Positions 8,328-16,532 of a stretch of 64,000 bases of DNA are shown here, piece by piece. The DNA lies in the NCBI GenBank assembly GCA_963743705.1, contig CAVUQS010000016.1, positions 92,446-156,445 of the forward strand, in the 5' to 3' direction. The stretch comes from PALSA-243 sp963743705. GTDB taxonomy: Bacteria; Acidobacteriota; Terriglobia; Bryobacterales; Bryobacteraceae. Below the pieces are notes generated by a model. The model did no database searches, was not told the DNA's origin, and worked only from the letters and a program-made list of their open reading frames with translations. Position 1 is the first letter of the stretch. Each line of letters begins with the position of its first letter. The position numbers and the translations under genes are program-made.

Positions 8328-8438
8328 ATGCGCATTTTCGGATGGACAGTTGCGATTGTCGCCGGCGGATACACCGCCTACTTACTGGTCAAATCCATTC
8401 CCGATTTCGTGCGGTACGCGAAACTGAGTTCCCTGTAG
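8328..8438 (+). CDS. 36-residue single-pass membrane peptide (DUF6893-like)
   Basis: This very short gene starts at ATG with AAGGAG about ten bases upstream. Residues 3-22 form one hydrophobic helix (IFGWTVAIVAGGYTAYLLVK), followed by SIPDFVRYAKL, a pattern shared by small DUF6893 proteins found beside actinobacterial-type hydrogenases. It is separated by one base from the preceding stop and four from the next start. The likely location is the cytoplasmic membrane, where it could tether the otherwise soluble hydrogenase or an electron carrier near the quinone pool; that role is inference. Confidence 0.7.
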   Translation: MRIFGWTVAIVAGGYTAYLLVKSIPDFVRYAKLSSL

Positions 8439-8442
8439 CCAT

Positions 8443-8916
8443 ATGGAACGAATGCTAGTAGCAGGCATCGGTAATATCTTCCTCGGCGACGATGGCTTCG
8501 GCGTCGAAGTCGCCAATCGCCTGTCGGGCGAAACGTTCCCCGGCAATGTGACGGTGCGCGACTTCGGGATTCGGGGGTTGCACCTCGCCTACGACATGCT
8601 GGAGGGCGGTTACGGCACCACCATCTTCATCGATGCCGTCCCGCGCGGCGGCGCGCCCGGCAGCTTATATCTGATCGAGCCCGAGGTCGAACAGCTAGCC
8701 CCCACGGCAGCCGAGGCTCATGCGATGGACCCTCAAAGCGTCCTGGCCCTGCTGAAGACGATGGGCGGGGCGCCGGGCCGCGTGCTGATTGTCGGCTGCG
8801 AGCCGGCGTCGGTGGAAGAGGGCATCGGGCTCACGCCGCCGGTGGCGAACGCCGTCGACGAAGCGGTGCGCTTCGTGCGTGACATCATCGTGCGCGAACA
8901 ATCGAGGGCCGCCTAG
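8443..8916 (+). CDS. Hydrogenase maturation endopeptidase (HyaD/HycI family)
   Basis: This 157-residue protease should trim the 25-residue C-terminal tail of HhyL once nickel is bound, letting the subunit close around its active site. The family signatures are visible: GIGNIFLGDDGFG (residues 8-20), a central FIDAVPRGGAPGS strand-turn, and the HAMDP segment. The latter two contain the Asp and His used for nickel-dependent recognition in the family. Length is typical (about 150-165). It sits between the small membrane peptide and hypC, both within five bases. Confidence 0.9.
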   Translation: MERMLVAGIGNIFLGDDGFGVEVANRLSGETFPGNVTVRDFGIRGLHLAYDMLEGGYGTTIFIDAVPRGGAPGSLYLIEPEVEQLAPTAAEAHAMDPQSVLALLKTMGGAPGRVLIVGCEPASVEEGIGLTPPVANAVDEAVRFVRDIIVREQSRAA

Positions 8917-8917
8917 T

Positions 8918-9205
8918 ATGTGCCTCGCCATTCCTGGACAGATCGAGCGGCTGATTCCGGAAAGCGACCTTGCCGTCGCCGATATCAGCGGCATCAAGCG
9001 GAACGTCAACATCGGATTGGTGCGCCCCGACGGTATTGCCCCCGGCGATTGGGTGCTGATTCACGTGGGCTTCGCCATGTCGAAGATCGATGAGCAGGAA
9101 GCGCGATCTTCGCTCGAATTCCTGGAGAGCCTGGGACAGGCATTCGCCGACGAAATGGAAGCGTTAACCGGAAGCGCCCGTGGCGCGCCCCCGGAGGGAG
9201 GCTGA
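8918..9205 (+). CDS. hypC: Hydrogenase assembly chaperone HypC
   Basis: A 95-residue HypC: it begins MCLAIPGQIERL, with the invariant Cys2 that carries iron and its CN/CO ligands together with HypD. It continues with AVADISGIKRNVNIGL and GDWVLIHVGFAMSKID. The start at ATG, two bases after the endopeptidase stop, is fixed by the need for Met-Cys at the N-terminus. The C-terminal 25 residues are a somewhat long tail (SARGAPPEGG). It is followed immediately by hypD, its working partner. Confidence 0.95.
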   Translation: MCLAIPGQIERLIPESDLAVADISGIKRNVNIGLVRPDGIAPGDWVLIHVGFAMSKIDEQEARSSLEFLESLGQAFADEMEALTGSARGAPPEGG

Positions 9206-9206
9206 G

Positions 9207-10331
9207 ATGCGCTTCGTAGACGAATTCCGCGACCGCAACATCGCGCGCGAACTGGGAGTGCAGATTGCCCGGCTCGCAGACCCCGCGCGCGAGTATCGCT
9301 TCATGGAAGTGTGCGGCGGCCATACGCACACCATCTATAAGCACGGCATCGAAGACTATTTGCCGCGGAATATCACCTTGGTTCACGGGCCCGGCTGCCC
9401 GGTGTGCGTGATTCCGATGGGGCGCGTGGATGACGCGATGCACATCGCCATGCAACCCGGCGTCATCATGACCTGCTTCGGCGACATGATGCGCGTGCCG
9501 GGCGGACACGGCTCGTTTCTGGATGCCAGCGCGCGCGGGGCTGATATTCGCATGGTCTATTCACCCCTCGATGCCCTGAAAATCGCGCAGCGGAATCCCG
9601 ATCGGCGCGTGGTCTTTTTCGCCATTGGTTTCGAAACCACCGCGCCTTCCACCGCGCTCACGCTGCTCAAAGCCGCGGATGAAAAAATCGCGAACTTTTC
9701 CGTTTTCTGCAATCACGTGACGATCGTCCCCGCGATCAAGGCCATTCTCGATTCGCCCGACCTCCGGCTCGATGGATTCCTCGGCCCCGGCCACGTTTCC
9801 ACCGTCATCGGCTGCCGACCCTACCAATTCATCGCCGACGCATTCCAGCGGCCGGTGGCCGTCGCGGGGTTCGAACCGCTCGACATCCTGGAGTCCGTCC
9901 TCATGCTGCTGCAGCAACTCGCCGATCGGCGTTGCGAAGTCGAAAATCAATACAAGCGCGTCGTGCCGTGGGACGGCAATCGCAAAGCGCTCGAAGTGAT
10001 CCAGCAAACCATGGAGCTGCGCCCGTATTTCGAGTGGCGCGGTCTGGGATTCATTTCGCAATCGGCGTTGAGACTGCGCCAGGAATTCGCCGCCTTCGAC
10101 GCGGAGCGCATCTTCCAACTCCCCGGCGTGCGCGTGGCCGACCCCAAAGCCTGCCAGTGCGGCGAAGTGCTGAAAGGCGTTCTGAAGCCGTGGGAGTGCA
10201 AGGTTTTCGGCACCGCCTGCACGCCCGAAACGCCCATTGGCACGTGCATGGTCTCTTCGGAAGGCGCTTGCGCGGCGTATTACAACTTTGGGCGCTTCAC
10301 CCGCGAGCGCGTGGCGGAGGCGGTACGATGA
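9207..10331 (+). CDS. hypD: Hydrogenase formation protein HypD
   Basis: HypD is the Fe-S protein on which the Fe(CN)2CO group is assembled with HypC and HypE. The family motifs are all present: CGGHTHTI near residue 36, HGPGCPVCV near 60, GFETTAPSTA near 145, and the C-terminal cysteine cluster (CQCGEVLKG, then CKVFGTACTPETPIGTCMVSSEGAC) that binds the [4Fe-4S] cluster. The length of 374 is normal. A strong GGAGGGAGG lies five bases before the ATG, so this start is preferred over the codon nine residues upstream. It overlaps hypE by four bases. Confidence 0.96.
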   Translation: MRFVDEFRDRNIARELGVQIARLADPAREYRFMEVCGGHTHTIYKHGIEDYLPRNITLVHGPGCPVCVIPMGRVDDAMHIAMQPGVIMTCFGDMMRVPGGHGSFLDASARGADIRMVYSPLDALKIAQRNPDRRVVFFAIGFETTAPSTALTLLKAADEKIANFSVFCNHVTIVPAIKAILDSPDLRLDGFLGPGHVSTVIGCRPYQFIADAFQRPVAVAGFEPLDILESVLMLLQQLADRRCEVENQYKRVVPWDGNRKALEVIQQTMELRPYFEWRGLGFISQSALRLRQEFAAFDAERIFQLPGVRVADPKACQCGEVLKGVLKPWECKVFGTACTPETPIGTCMVSSEGACAAYYNFGRFTRERVAEAVR

Positions 10332-11410
10332 CCCCGCGTCCGCAACGCGAACAGCAAATGCTCGATCGCATCGAAGCATATCGCCGCCGCAAGGCGACGC
10401 TGCGCGACGAGCGCATCACCATGGCGCACGGCGCCGGCGGCAAGGCGACGCAAACGCTGGTCGAGGCGCTTTTCCTGGAAGCCTTCCGCAACCCCTTGCT
10501 GGAGCCGCTCGAAGACCAGGCCGTTTTCTCCGTAAACGGCAGCCGTCTGGCCATAACTACCGATTCTTTCGTCGTGTCGCCGCTCTTCTTTCCCGGCGGG
10601 GATATCGGCGACTTGGCGGTCAATGGAACCGTCAACGATCTTGCCGTCTCCGGCGCGCGCCCGCTCTATCTGACCGCGGGCTTCATCCTCGAGGAGGGTT
10701 TCCCAACCACCGATCTGCGGCGCATCGCGCAATCGATGGCGCTCGCGGCGGCGGCCACGGGCGTGCAGATTGTCACCGGCGACACGAAAGTGGTGCAGCG
10801 CGGCAAAGCCGATGGCTGTTTCATCAACACCAGCGGCATCGGCGTTATCGAGCGTCCCATTCAGTTGGGCGCAAGGCAAGTGCGACCCGGCGACGCGATC
10901 CTGGTGTCCGGGCCCATCGGCGATCACGGCGTAACCATCATGCTGGCGCGCGGCGAACTCGATCTTGTTTCCGATCTTGTCTCGGATACGGCGCCGCTGA
11001 ACGGATTAATAGACAGTCTTCTGGACGCCGCGCCCTCGGTGCGATGCATGCGCGACGCTACCCGAGGCGGTGTCGCCACCATCCTCAATGAAATCGCCGC
11101 CAGCGCCGGCGTTGCGGTGATAGTCGACGAAAGCGCGGTGCCGGTGCGCGATGAAGTGCGCGGCGCTTGCGAAATACTCGGCATCGATCCGCTCTATGCC
11201 GCTTGCGAGGGGCGCTTGGTTGCCTTTGTGGCGGCGGAGGAGGCGCAGGCGGCTTTGCGGGCGATGCAATCGCATCCGCTGGGCCGCGAGGCTGCCATCA
11301 TTGGAACCACGCGCGTCGATCCTCCTGGATTGGTATTGCTCAAGACGCAATTCGGCGGGTCGAGAATCGCTGACATGCTGGTTGGCGATCCTCTACCGCG
11401 CATCTGTTGA
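10328..11410 (+). CDS. hypE: Hydrogenase expression/formation protein HypE
   Basis: HypE dehydrates the carbamoyl group on its C-terminal cysteine to a thiocyanate, supplying the cyanide ligands of the active-site iron. The protein ends in LPRIC, the required C-terminal cysteine motif. Other PurM/AIR-synthase-fold signatures are MAHGAGGKATQTLV near residue 33, ITTDSFVVSPLFFPGGDIGDLAVNGTVNDL near 75-105, and DATRGGVATILNEIA near 240. Length (360) fits, with about 25 extra N-terminal residues. The start forms an ATGA overlap with the hypD stop. Confidence 0.95.
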   Translation: MTPRPQREQQMLDRIEAYRRRKATLRDERITMAHGAGGKATQTLVEALFLEAFRNPLLEPLEDQAVFSVNGSRLAITTDSFVVSPLFFPGGDIGDLAVNGTVNDLAVSGARPLYLTAGFILEEGFPTTDLRRIAQSMALAAAATGVQIVTGDTKVVQRGKADGCFINTSGIGVIERPIQLGARQVRPGDAILVSGPIGDHGVTIMLARGELDLVSDLVSDTAPLNGLIDSLLDAAPSVRCMRDATRGGVATILNEIAASAGVAVIVDESAVPVRDEVRGACEILGIDPLYAACEGRLVAFVAAEEAQAALRAMQSHPLGREAAIIGTTRVDPPGLVLLKTQFGGSRIADMLVGDPLPRIC

Positions 11411-11413
11411 CGC

Positions 11414-12586
11414 ATGACAGCCACTTCTTCACTCGCGGCGCTGGCGGCTCAGAAACTGGTCGATCGCAACCAAGCCTACGAGGACTTCTTCGCCAATGAA
11501 GCGGAGCGTCTGGCTCCAACGTGCGAAGCCATGGCGCGGCGATTCCTGGATGGCGGACATCTGCTCGCGCTCGGCCGCGGCGCCTACGCCACCGATGCGC
11601 AACACGTCTCTGTCGAATTCGTCCATCCGGTGATCGTGGGCAAGCGCGCGCTACCGGCGCTCGATCTCTCGTCGATGGGCCCGGCTCTGGAATGCTTGGT
11701 GCGGCCGGTGGATATCGTGATGGGCTTCGGACCGCCCGAAGGCGATCTCACAATCGCAAGCGCGCTCGAAAACGCCCGTCGCGCCGGGGCCATGACGTTC
11801 GCAATGCAACCCGGCGCGGGGGACTACCGGCCGCAACGATTTCTGCCGGACCCCTTCCAACATCAGGAAGTCATCGAGATTCTGTACCACACGTTGTGGG
11901 AGACGGTGCACGTGTTCTTCGAGCGGCGCGCGTTGGCGGCCGAAGCAGGCAGCGCAAGCTTCCTTTACCCCTTCCTCGGCGGCAGCGACAACAATACCGG
12001 CCTTTTGCAGGAAGTGGCGGCATCCATCCGCATGAAAGCCGGCGACGATGCGCGCTTGCGCGAGCGCGTTGCGAATGAGGAATCGGACGCCATCGCGCAG
12101 GCTGCCGAAGCGATCGCGCAAGGCGTCCACGGCGGCGGCAAGATCATTCTGTTCGGCAACGGCGGCTCCGCGACTGATGCCAACGATTGGGCGCTCGACT
12201 GTGCCGCGCCGCCGGATGGCATGACGCCCATCCCCGCGATTTCGCTTTCGGCCGAGCCCGCGATTCTCACCGCGCTCGCCAACGACATCGGCCCCGACGT
12301 GGTCTTCCTGCGCCAGATCATCGCGCATGCGCGCGAAGGCGACGTGGGCATCGCCATCTCGACCAGCGGCGGCTCGCGCAATCTCATGATCGCGCTGGAG
12401 GAGGCGCGCAGGCGCGGGCTCACCACGGTCGCGCTGCTGGGCTATGACGGCGGCGAGATCAAGCGCCGCGAACTCGCCGATCATGCCGTCGTCGTGCGTA
12501 GCGACTACATTCCGCGCATTCAGGAGGTGCAGGCCTCCATCTATCACGTCATTCGCGAATTGCTGGAGGAGATCACACATGCCTGA
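11414..12586 (+). CDS. Double SIS-domain protein of the hydrogenase cluster (GmhA-like)
   Basis: A 390-residue protein with two sugar isomerase (SIS)-type halves. The N-terminal half (about 20-170) is divergent. The C-terminal half (about 200-375) has the GmhA-like motif LFGNGGSATDANDWALD, then ISTSGGSRNLMIAL and LLGYDGGEIKRRELADH. Proteins of this kind usually bind phosphorylated sugars such as sedoheptulose 7-phosphate. Here the gene lies between hypE and hypF, four bases after the first and overlapping the second by eight, so it is a fixed part of the maturation operon. Its substrate and job in hydrogenase assembly are unknown; a moonlighting regulator or ligand-supply enzyme are both possible. 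Confidence 0.85.
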   Translation: MTATSSLAALAAQKLVDRNQAYEDFFANEAERLAPTCEAMARRFLDGGHLLALGRGAYATDAQHVSVEFVHPVIVGKRALPALDLSSMGPALECLVRPVDIVMGFGPPEGDLTIASALENARRAGAMTFAMQPGAGDYRPQRFLPDPFQHQEVIEILYHTLWETVHVFFERRALAAEAGSASFLYPFLGGSDNNTGLLQEVAASIRMKAGDDARLRERVANEESDAIAQAAEAIAQGVHGGGKIILFGNGGSATDANDWALDCAAPPDGMTPIPAISLSAEPAILTALANDIGPDVVFLRQIIAHAREGDVGIAISTSGGSRNLMIALEEARRRGLTTVALLGYDGGEIKRRELADHAVVVRSDYIPRIQEVQASIYHVIRELLEEITHA

Positions 12587-14858
12587 AGCACAAGCGCGTT
12601 TAGTGAGGGTGCGCGGCGTCGTGCAGGGCGTCGGATTCCGCCCGTTCGTCTTCCGTCTGGCTCGCGAAAATGCGCTGGCCGGTTGGGTACTCAACGAAGA
12701 GGAAGGCGTGGAGATTCACGTCGAAGGCTCCGAGCCCTGCCTCGACGCCTTCGTGCGCGATTTGACGAAATTCCCGCCGCCCGCGGCGCGCATCCGTTCG
12801 CTGGATGTCGCCCCTGTGCGGCCCGCGGGTGCGCGAAAATTCGAAATCCGCGCCAGCGAATTGCGCGCTCGCCCCGCCGCGGCCATCTCGCCCGATCTGC
12901 CGGTTTGCGAGCGCTGCCTCCGCGAACTGTTCGACGCCTCTGCGCCTCGCTACGGCTATCCGTACATCAACTGCACGGATTGCGGCCCCCGGTACAGCAT
13001 TCTGCGCGCGCTGCCCTATGATCGCCCGCATACCACCATGGCCGAATGGAGCATGGATGCGTATTGCGTGGCGCAATACCTGGACCCGGACGATCGCCGC
13101 TTTCATGCGCAGCCAGTGGCGTGCCCCCATTGCGGCCCGCACTACTATCTGGAGACCGCCGATGCCCTGATCGCCGACGACGGCGTATCCATCACCGAGA
13201 CCGCGCGTCTGTTGCGCGCCGGAGCCATCGTGGCCATCAAGGGGCTGGGCGGCTATCATCTGTGCTGCGATGCCAGGAACGCCGCTGCCGTGGCGTCCCT
13301 GCGCGAGCGCAAATACCGCAAGGAAAAACCGTTCGCGCTCCTGGCGGCGGATCTCGATTCGGCGCGCGCCCTCGCGGATTTCAGCGCGCCGGCCGAAGAG
13401 CTGCTGCTCTCCAGTGCCCGCCCCATCGTGCTGGCGCCGGCGCGCGTCACGCTCGAGAACGTCGCGCCGGACACAAACGAACTCGGTATCATGCTGCCCG
13501 GCACGCCGCTGCATTATCTTCTGTTCGCCGCGGGCGCGCCCGATGCGCTGGTGATGACCAGCGCCAACCGTTCCAGCGAACCCATCGCCTACCGCGACGA
13601 GGAAGCGCGCGAGAGCCTGGACGGAATCGCAGACGCCTTCCTCATCGGCGAACGCCCCATCGCGCGCCGCATCGACGATTCAGTCGCGCGCGCCGGCGCT
13701 TTCGGCCCGATCATCCTGCGCCGTTCGCGTGGCTACGCGCCCGCGGCGGTCGCCAGTTTGCCCAGACGCCAGCCCATACTCGCGCTCGGCGCGGATCTGA
13801 AGAATTCCATTGCGCTCGCGATCGACGGCGAGATCCTCGTCAGCCAGCACATCGGCGATCTGGATCATCACGCCGCTGTGTCCGCGTTTCAGGAGACCAT
13901 CGACGATTTATTGCGCATGTATGACGTTAGCAGCGAAGACCTGCTGCTGGCCTACGACGCGCATCCGCAGTACCGGTCCACGCTCTACGGCCTGGAATTG
14001 CCCGCCGCGGGCCGCATCACCATCCAGCATCATCGCGCGCACATCGCGTCCGCGGTGGCTGAATGCGGCGAGTACCGCCGCCGCGTTCTTGGGGTGGCGT
14101 TCGACGGCACTGGCTATGGCGACGATGGCGCAATCTGGGGCGGTGAAATCTTCAGCGGCAGCGTGGCGCAGGGGTTCCAGCGCATCGCTCACCTGCGCGA
14201 AGCGGAATTGGCCGGTGGCGACGCCGCCGCGCGGCATCCGGTGCAGGCCGCCGCTGGTTTCCTGGCGCAGCTCGATGCACTGCCGGACCTCGACGCCGAG
14301 CCTTTCTTTTTCCCCCCGCGATATGACGAATCCGTGCGCCTTCTGCGCAGCGGCTTGCGGACATTCCGCACTACCAGCATCGGACGCCTCTTCGACGCGG
14401 TCGCCGCGCTGACCGGATTCACGCGCCCCATCACCTTCGAGGGCCAGGCCGCCATGTGGCTGGAAAACCTCGCGCGCCAGGCCGGCTCGAGTGAAGTGGA
14501 CCCCTATCCCTTCCCGCTCGCCGGCTGCGAACTCGATTTCCGTCCCATGCTCGAGGCGATCTGCCGCGACCGGTTCCGTGGCCGCGAACCCGCCGCCATA
14601 GCGCGCGCCTTCCATCGCGGCCTGGCCGTCGGCGCCGCTCACACCATGAAGCGCCTCTGCCGCGCGCTTGCGGTGGACGCCGTGGTTCTTTCCGGCGGCG
14701 TTTTCCAGAACGAGCTTCTGCTGGAAGACTTGCGCGATCTGCTGCCTGGAAACTTGCAAATCATTACCAACCATGCCGTGCCTCCCAACGATGGTGGCAT
14801 CTGTCTCGGCCAGGCCGCGCTGGCCGCGTTCGCCACCTCCGGGCCGAACTATGCATGA
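12579..14858 (+). CDS. hypF: Carbamoyltransferase HypF
   Basis: HypF makes the carbamoyl group later turned into cyanide by HypE. The 759-residue protein shows the full domain order: an acylphosphatase-like domain (residues 5-95, with VQGVGFRPFVF), a zinc-finger region (CERCLREL...CTDCGPRYSIL, later CPHCGPHYY), a YrdC-like nucleotide domain (about 195-385) and a Kae1-like C-terminal domain (about 395-755, with HHRAHIASAVAE, VAFDGTGYGDDGAIWGGE and VVLSGGVFQNELL). The ATG has GGAGGAG about eight bases upstream and overlaps the SIS gene; an in-frame extension upstream overlaps it far more and is rejected. It overlaps hypA by eight bases. Confidence 0.96.
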   Translation: MPEAQARLVRVRGVVQGVGFRPFVFRLARENALAGWVLNEEEGVEIHVEGSEPCLDAFVRDLTKFPPPAARIRSLDVAPVRPAGARKFEIRASELRARPAAAISPDLPVCERCLRELFDASAPRYGYPYINCTDCGPRYSILRALPYDRPHTTMAEWSMDAYCVAQYLDPDDRRFHAQPVACPHCGPHYYLETADALIADDGVSITETARLLRAGAIVAIKGLGGYHLCCDARNAAAVASLRERKYRKEKPFALLAADLDSARALADFSAPAEELLLSSARPIVLAPARVTLENVAPDTNELGIMLPGTPLHYLLFAAGAPDALVMTSANRSSEPIAYRDEEARESLDGIADAFLIGERPIARRIDDSVARAGAFGPIILRRSRGYAPAAVASLPRRQPILALGADLKNSIALAIDGEILVSQHIGDLDHHAAVSAFQETIDDLLRMYDVSSEDLLLAYDAHPQYRSTLYGLELPAAGRITIQHHRAHIASAVAECGEYRRRVLGVAFDGTGYGDDGAIWGGEIFSGSVAQGFQRIAHLREAELAGGDAAARHPVQAAAGFLAQLDALPDLDAEPFFFPPRYDESVRLLRSGLRTFRTTSIGRLFDAVAALTGFTRPITFEGQAAMWLENLARQAGSSEVDPYPFPLAGCELDFRPMLEAICRDRFRGREPAAIARAFHRGLAVGAAHTMKRLCRALAVDAVVLSGGVFQNELLLEDLRDLLPGNLQIITNHAVPPNDGGICLGQAALAAFATSGPNYA

Positions 14859-15195
14859 GCTCTCCATTGCGGCGAGCATCGTCGATATGGCCGAGGAAGA
14901 GGCCGCAGCGCGTGGCGTTAGGGTGCTCGCGGTGCATGTGAAACTCGGGCCCCTTTCCGGAATCGTGCGCCACGCGCTGCTTGGTTCCTTCGAGATGGCC
15001 GCCGCTGGGACTCCGCTCGAAAGCGCGCGGCTGGTGGTCGAAGAAACGCCGGTAGTAGCCTTCTGCCCGCAATGTCAGGAACGGCGCACCATCGATTCCA
15101 TACAGCGAATGTGCTGCCCCGAATGCGGGACGCCGACCCCGGAAGTCCTCGAAGGCGCCGAACTACAAGTCACTGCACTGGAGGTGGAACCATGA
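14851..15195 (+). CDS. hypA: Hydrogenase nickel incorporation protein HypA
   Basis: HypA delivers nickel to the large subunit with HypB. The 114-residue protein starts MHELSIA, with the nickel-binding His2, and has a zinc-binding pair of cysteine motifs (FCPQC and CCPEC, at about residues 74-95). The start is fixed by the MHE motif and overlaps hypF by eight bases. The stop overlaps the hypB start (ATGA), so both are translated in step. Confidence 0.95.
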   Translation: MHELSIAASIVDMAEEEAAARGVRVLAVHVKLGPLSGIVRHALLGSFEMAAAGTPLESARLVVEETPVVAFCPQCQERRTIDSIQRMCCPECGTPTPEVLEGAELQVTALEVEP

Positions 15196-15878
15196 CCGGC
15201 ACGCCGCGCCTGCTCGAAATCCGGCAGAACATACTGAAACGCAACGATGTGGTTGCCCGCGAACTGCGCGCCCGCTTCATCGAAGCCGGCGTGTTCGTCG
15301 TGAGTCTGGTCTCAAGCCCCGGCTCGGGCAAGACAATGTTCCTCGAGAAGACGCTCACGCTGCTGCAGCCGCACTATCGTGTGGCCGCTCTGGTGGGCGA
15401 CTTAGCCACCGAAAATGACGCCGCGCGCTTGCGGCGATCCGGCGCGCCCGTGCGCCAGATCGTCACTGGGACGGTCTGCCATCTCGAAGCCGAAATGGTG
15501 CGTGAATCGCTCGGCGATTGGGACCTCGGCCAACTCGACTTCGTCTTCATCGAAAATGTCGGGAATCTCGTCTGCCCCGCATCCTATGACCTGGGTGAGA
15601 ATGCGCGCGTCGTACTGCTTTCCGTGACGGAGGGCGAAGACAAGCCGCTGAAATACCCAACTATCTTTCACGGCGCCGACCTGGCGGCAATTACTAAGCT
15701 CGACTTAGCCGAAGCGGTGGAGTTCGATCTTGCGGCCGCACGCGAAAGTATCATGGCCGTGCGCCCTGGCCTTCCCGTTCTCACGCTCTCGGCGAAAACG
15801 GGAGTGGGGATGGATGAGTGGCTCGCCATGTTGCGCGCCCACAAGAGTGCCACCGCGAATCTAGCTGCACACGTGTGA
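15192..15878 (+). CDS. hypB: Hydrogenase nickel incorporation GTPase HypB
   Basis: A 228-residue SIMIBI-class GTPase that drives nickel release from HypA into HhyL. It has the P-loop SSPGSGKT near residue 42, a DLATENDAARL switch region near 70, the ENVGNLVCP motif near 122, and TKLDL as the guanine-specificity motif. It lacks the N-terminal cysteine or histidine-rich nickel store found in some HypB proteins. It is the last gene of the operon, and the next gene is convergent. Confidence 0.95.
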   Translation: MTGTPRLLEIRQNILKRNDVVARELRARFIEAGVFVVSLVSSPGSGKTMFLEKTLTLLQPHYRVAALVGDLATENDAARLRRSGAPVRQIVTGTVCHLEAEMVRESLGDWDLGQLDFVFIENVGNLVCPASYDLGENARVVLLSVTEGEDKPLKYPTIFHGADLAAITKLDLAEAVEFDLAAARESIMAVRPGLPVLTLSAKTGVGMDEWLAMLRAHKSATANLAAHV

Positions 15879-15913
15879 GCGCCGGTCTTCTCGTAGGCTT
15901 CCGCTTCTAACCC

Positions 15914-16312
15914 TTAACGCCCAATTTCGTGGCGGTCGTAAGCCTGCCGCATATTACGCAACTGCCCCACGTCGTCCGATAGCGCATCGCGCTGTTCCCG
16001 GGGCATCTTGTTATTGTCCAGGACGTGCTGAACGCTGGAAATCGCGTCATCCAACTCGCCCTTGTCGAACTTATTGTCGTTCCACTTCTTGGAAAAGTCG
16101 CGCAGTTCCTTCTCCGCGTGATTCAAGCGGTCCCGGTCGGAATTGGAAAAATGCCAGACGCCGTAAGCGTGGTCCAGATCGGTGTGGACGCGGTCGATCA
16201 ACGCCGAGACCGACGCGGGATCATACCTCGGCCCGCCGTTAAACTGCGCGTTGGCGCTCACGCCAAATAAGATTAAGATTGCCGGCGCGGTCGCTAGGAA
16301 AAATCGTCTCAT
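15914..16312 (-). CDS. Secreted helical protein of unknown function
   Basis: A 132-residue protein with a clear signal peptide (MRRFFLATAPAILILFGVSANA) followed by charged, helix-rich sequence without cysteine. Repeated DRxxLxxAEKEL-like and VQHVLDNNKMPREQRDALSDD-like stretches suggest a small helical bundle. GGAGG five bases before the ATG fixes this start; an upstream in-frame ATG would add 42 residues before the signal peptide. No family is recognised. It converges on hypB, so it is not part of the hydrogenase operon. Confidence 0.7.
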   Translation of the reverse strand: MRRFFLATAPAILILFGVSANAQFNGGPRYDPASVSALIDRVHTDLDHAYGVWHFSNSDRDRLNHAEKELRDFSKKWNDNKFDKGELDDAISSVQHVLDNNKMPREQRDALSDDVGQLRNMRQAYDRHEIGR

Positions 16313-16532
16313 GACATCCTCCAGGGACACAGTTTGCAACTGACAACCCATCCGGCCCAGGAAGATCCCTGCAAGGTGATCCTTATAACCCTTTTTCACC
16401 CTGTCTGCTTGCGTACCCCGATCGAACGTTGATAGCATTCACGCCGAACGGGGTTGACGCCAAGGGAAGTCGGGTCCGCCATACTCGCTTTGTTAATCGA
16501 AGGCAATAGAGCGCAAATTAAGGAGAGTAAGT

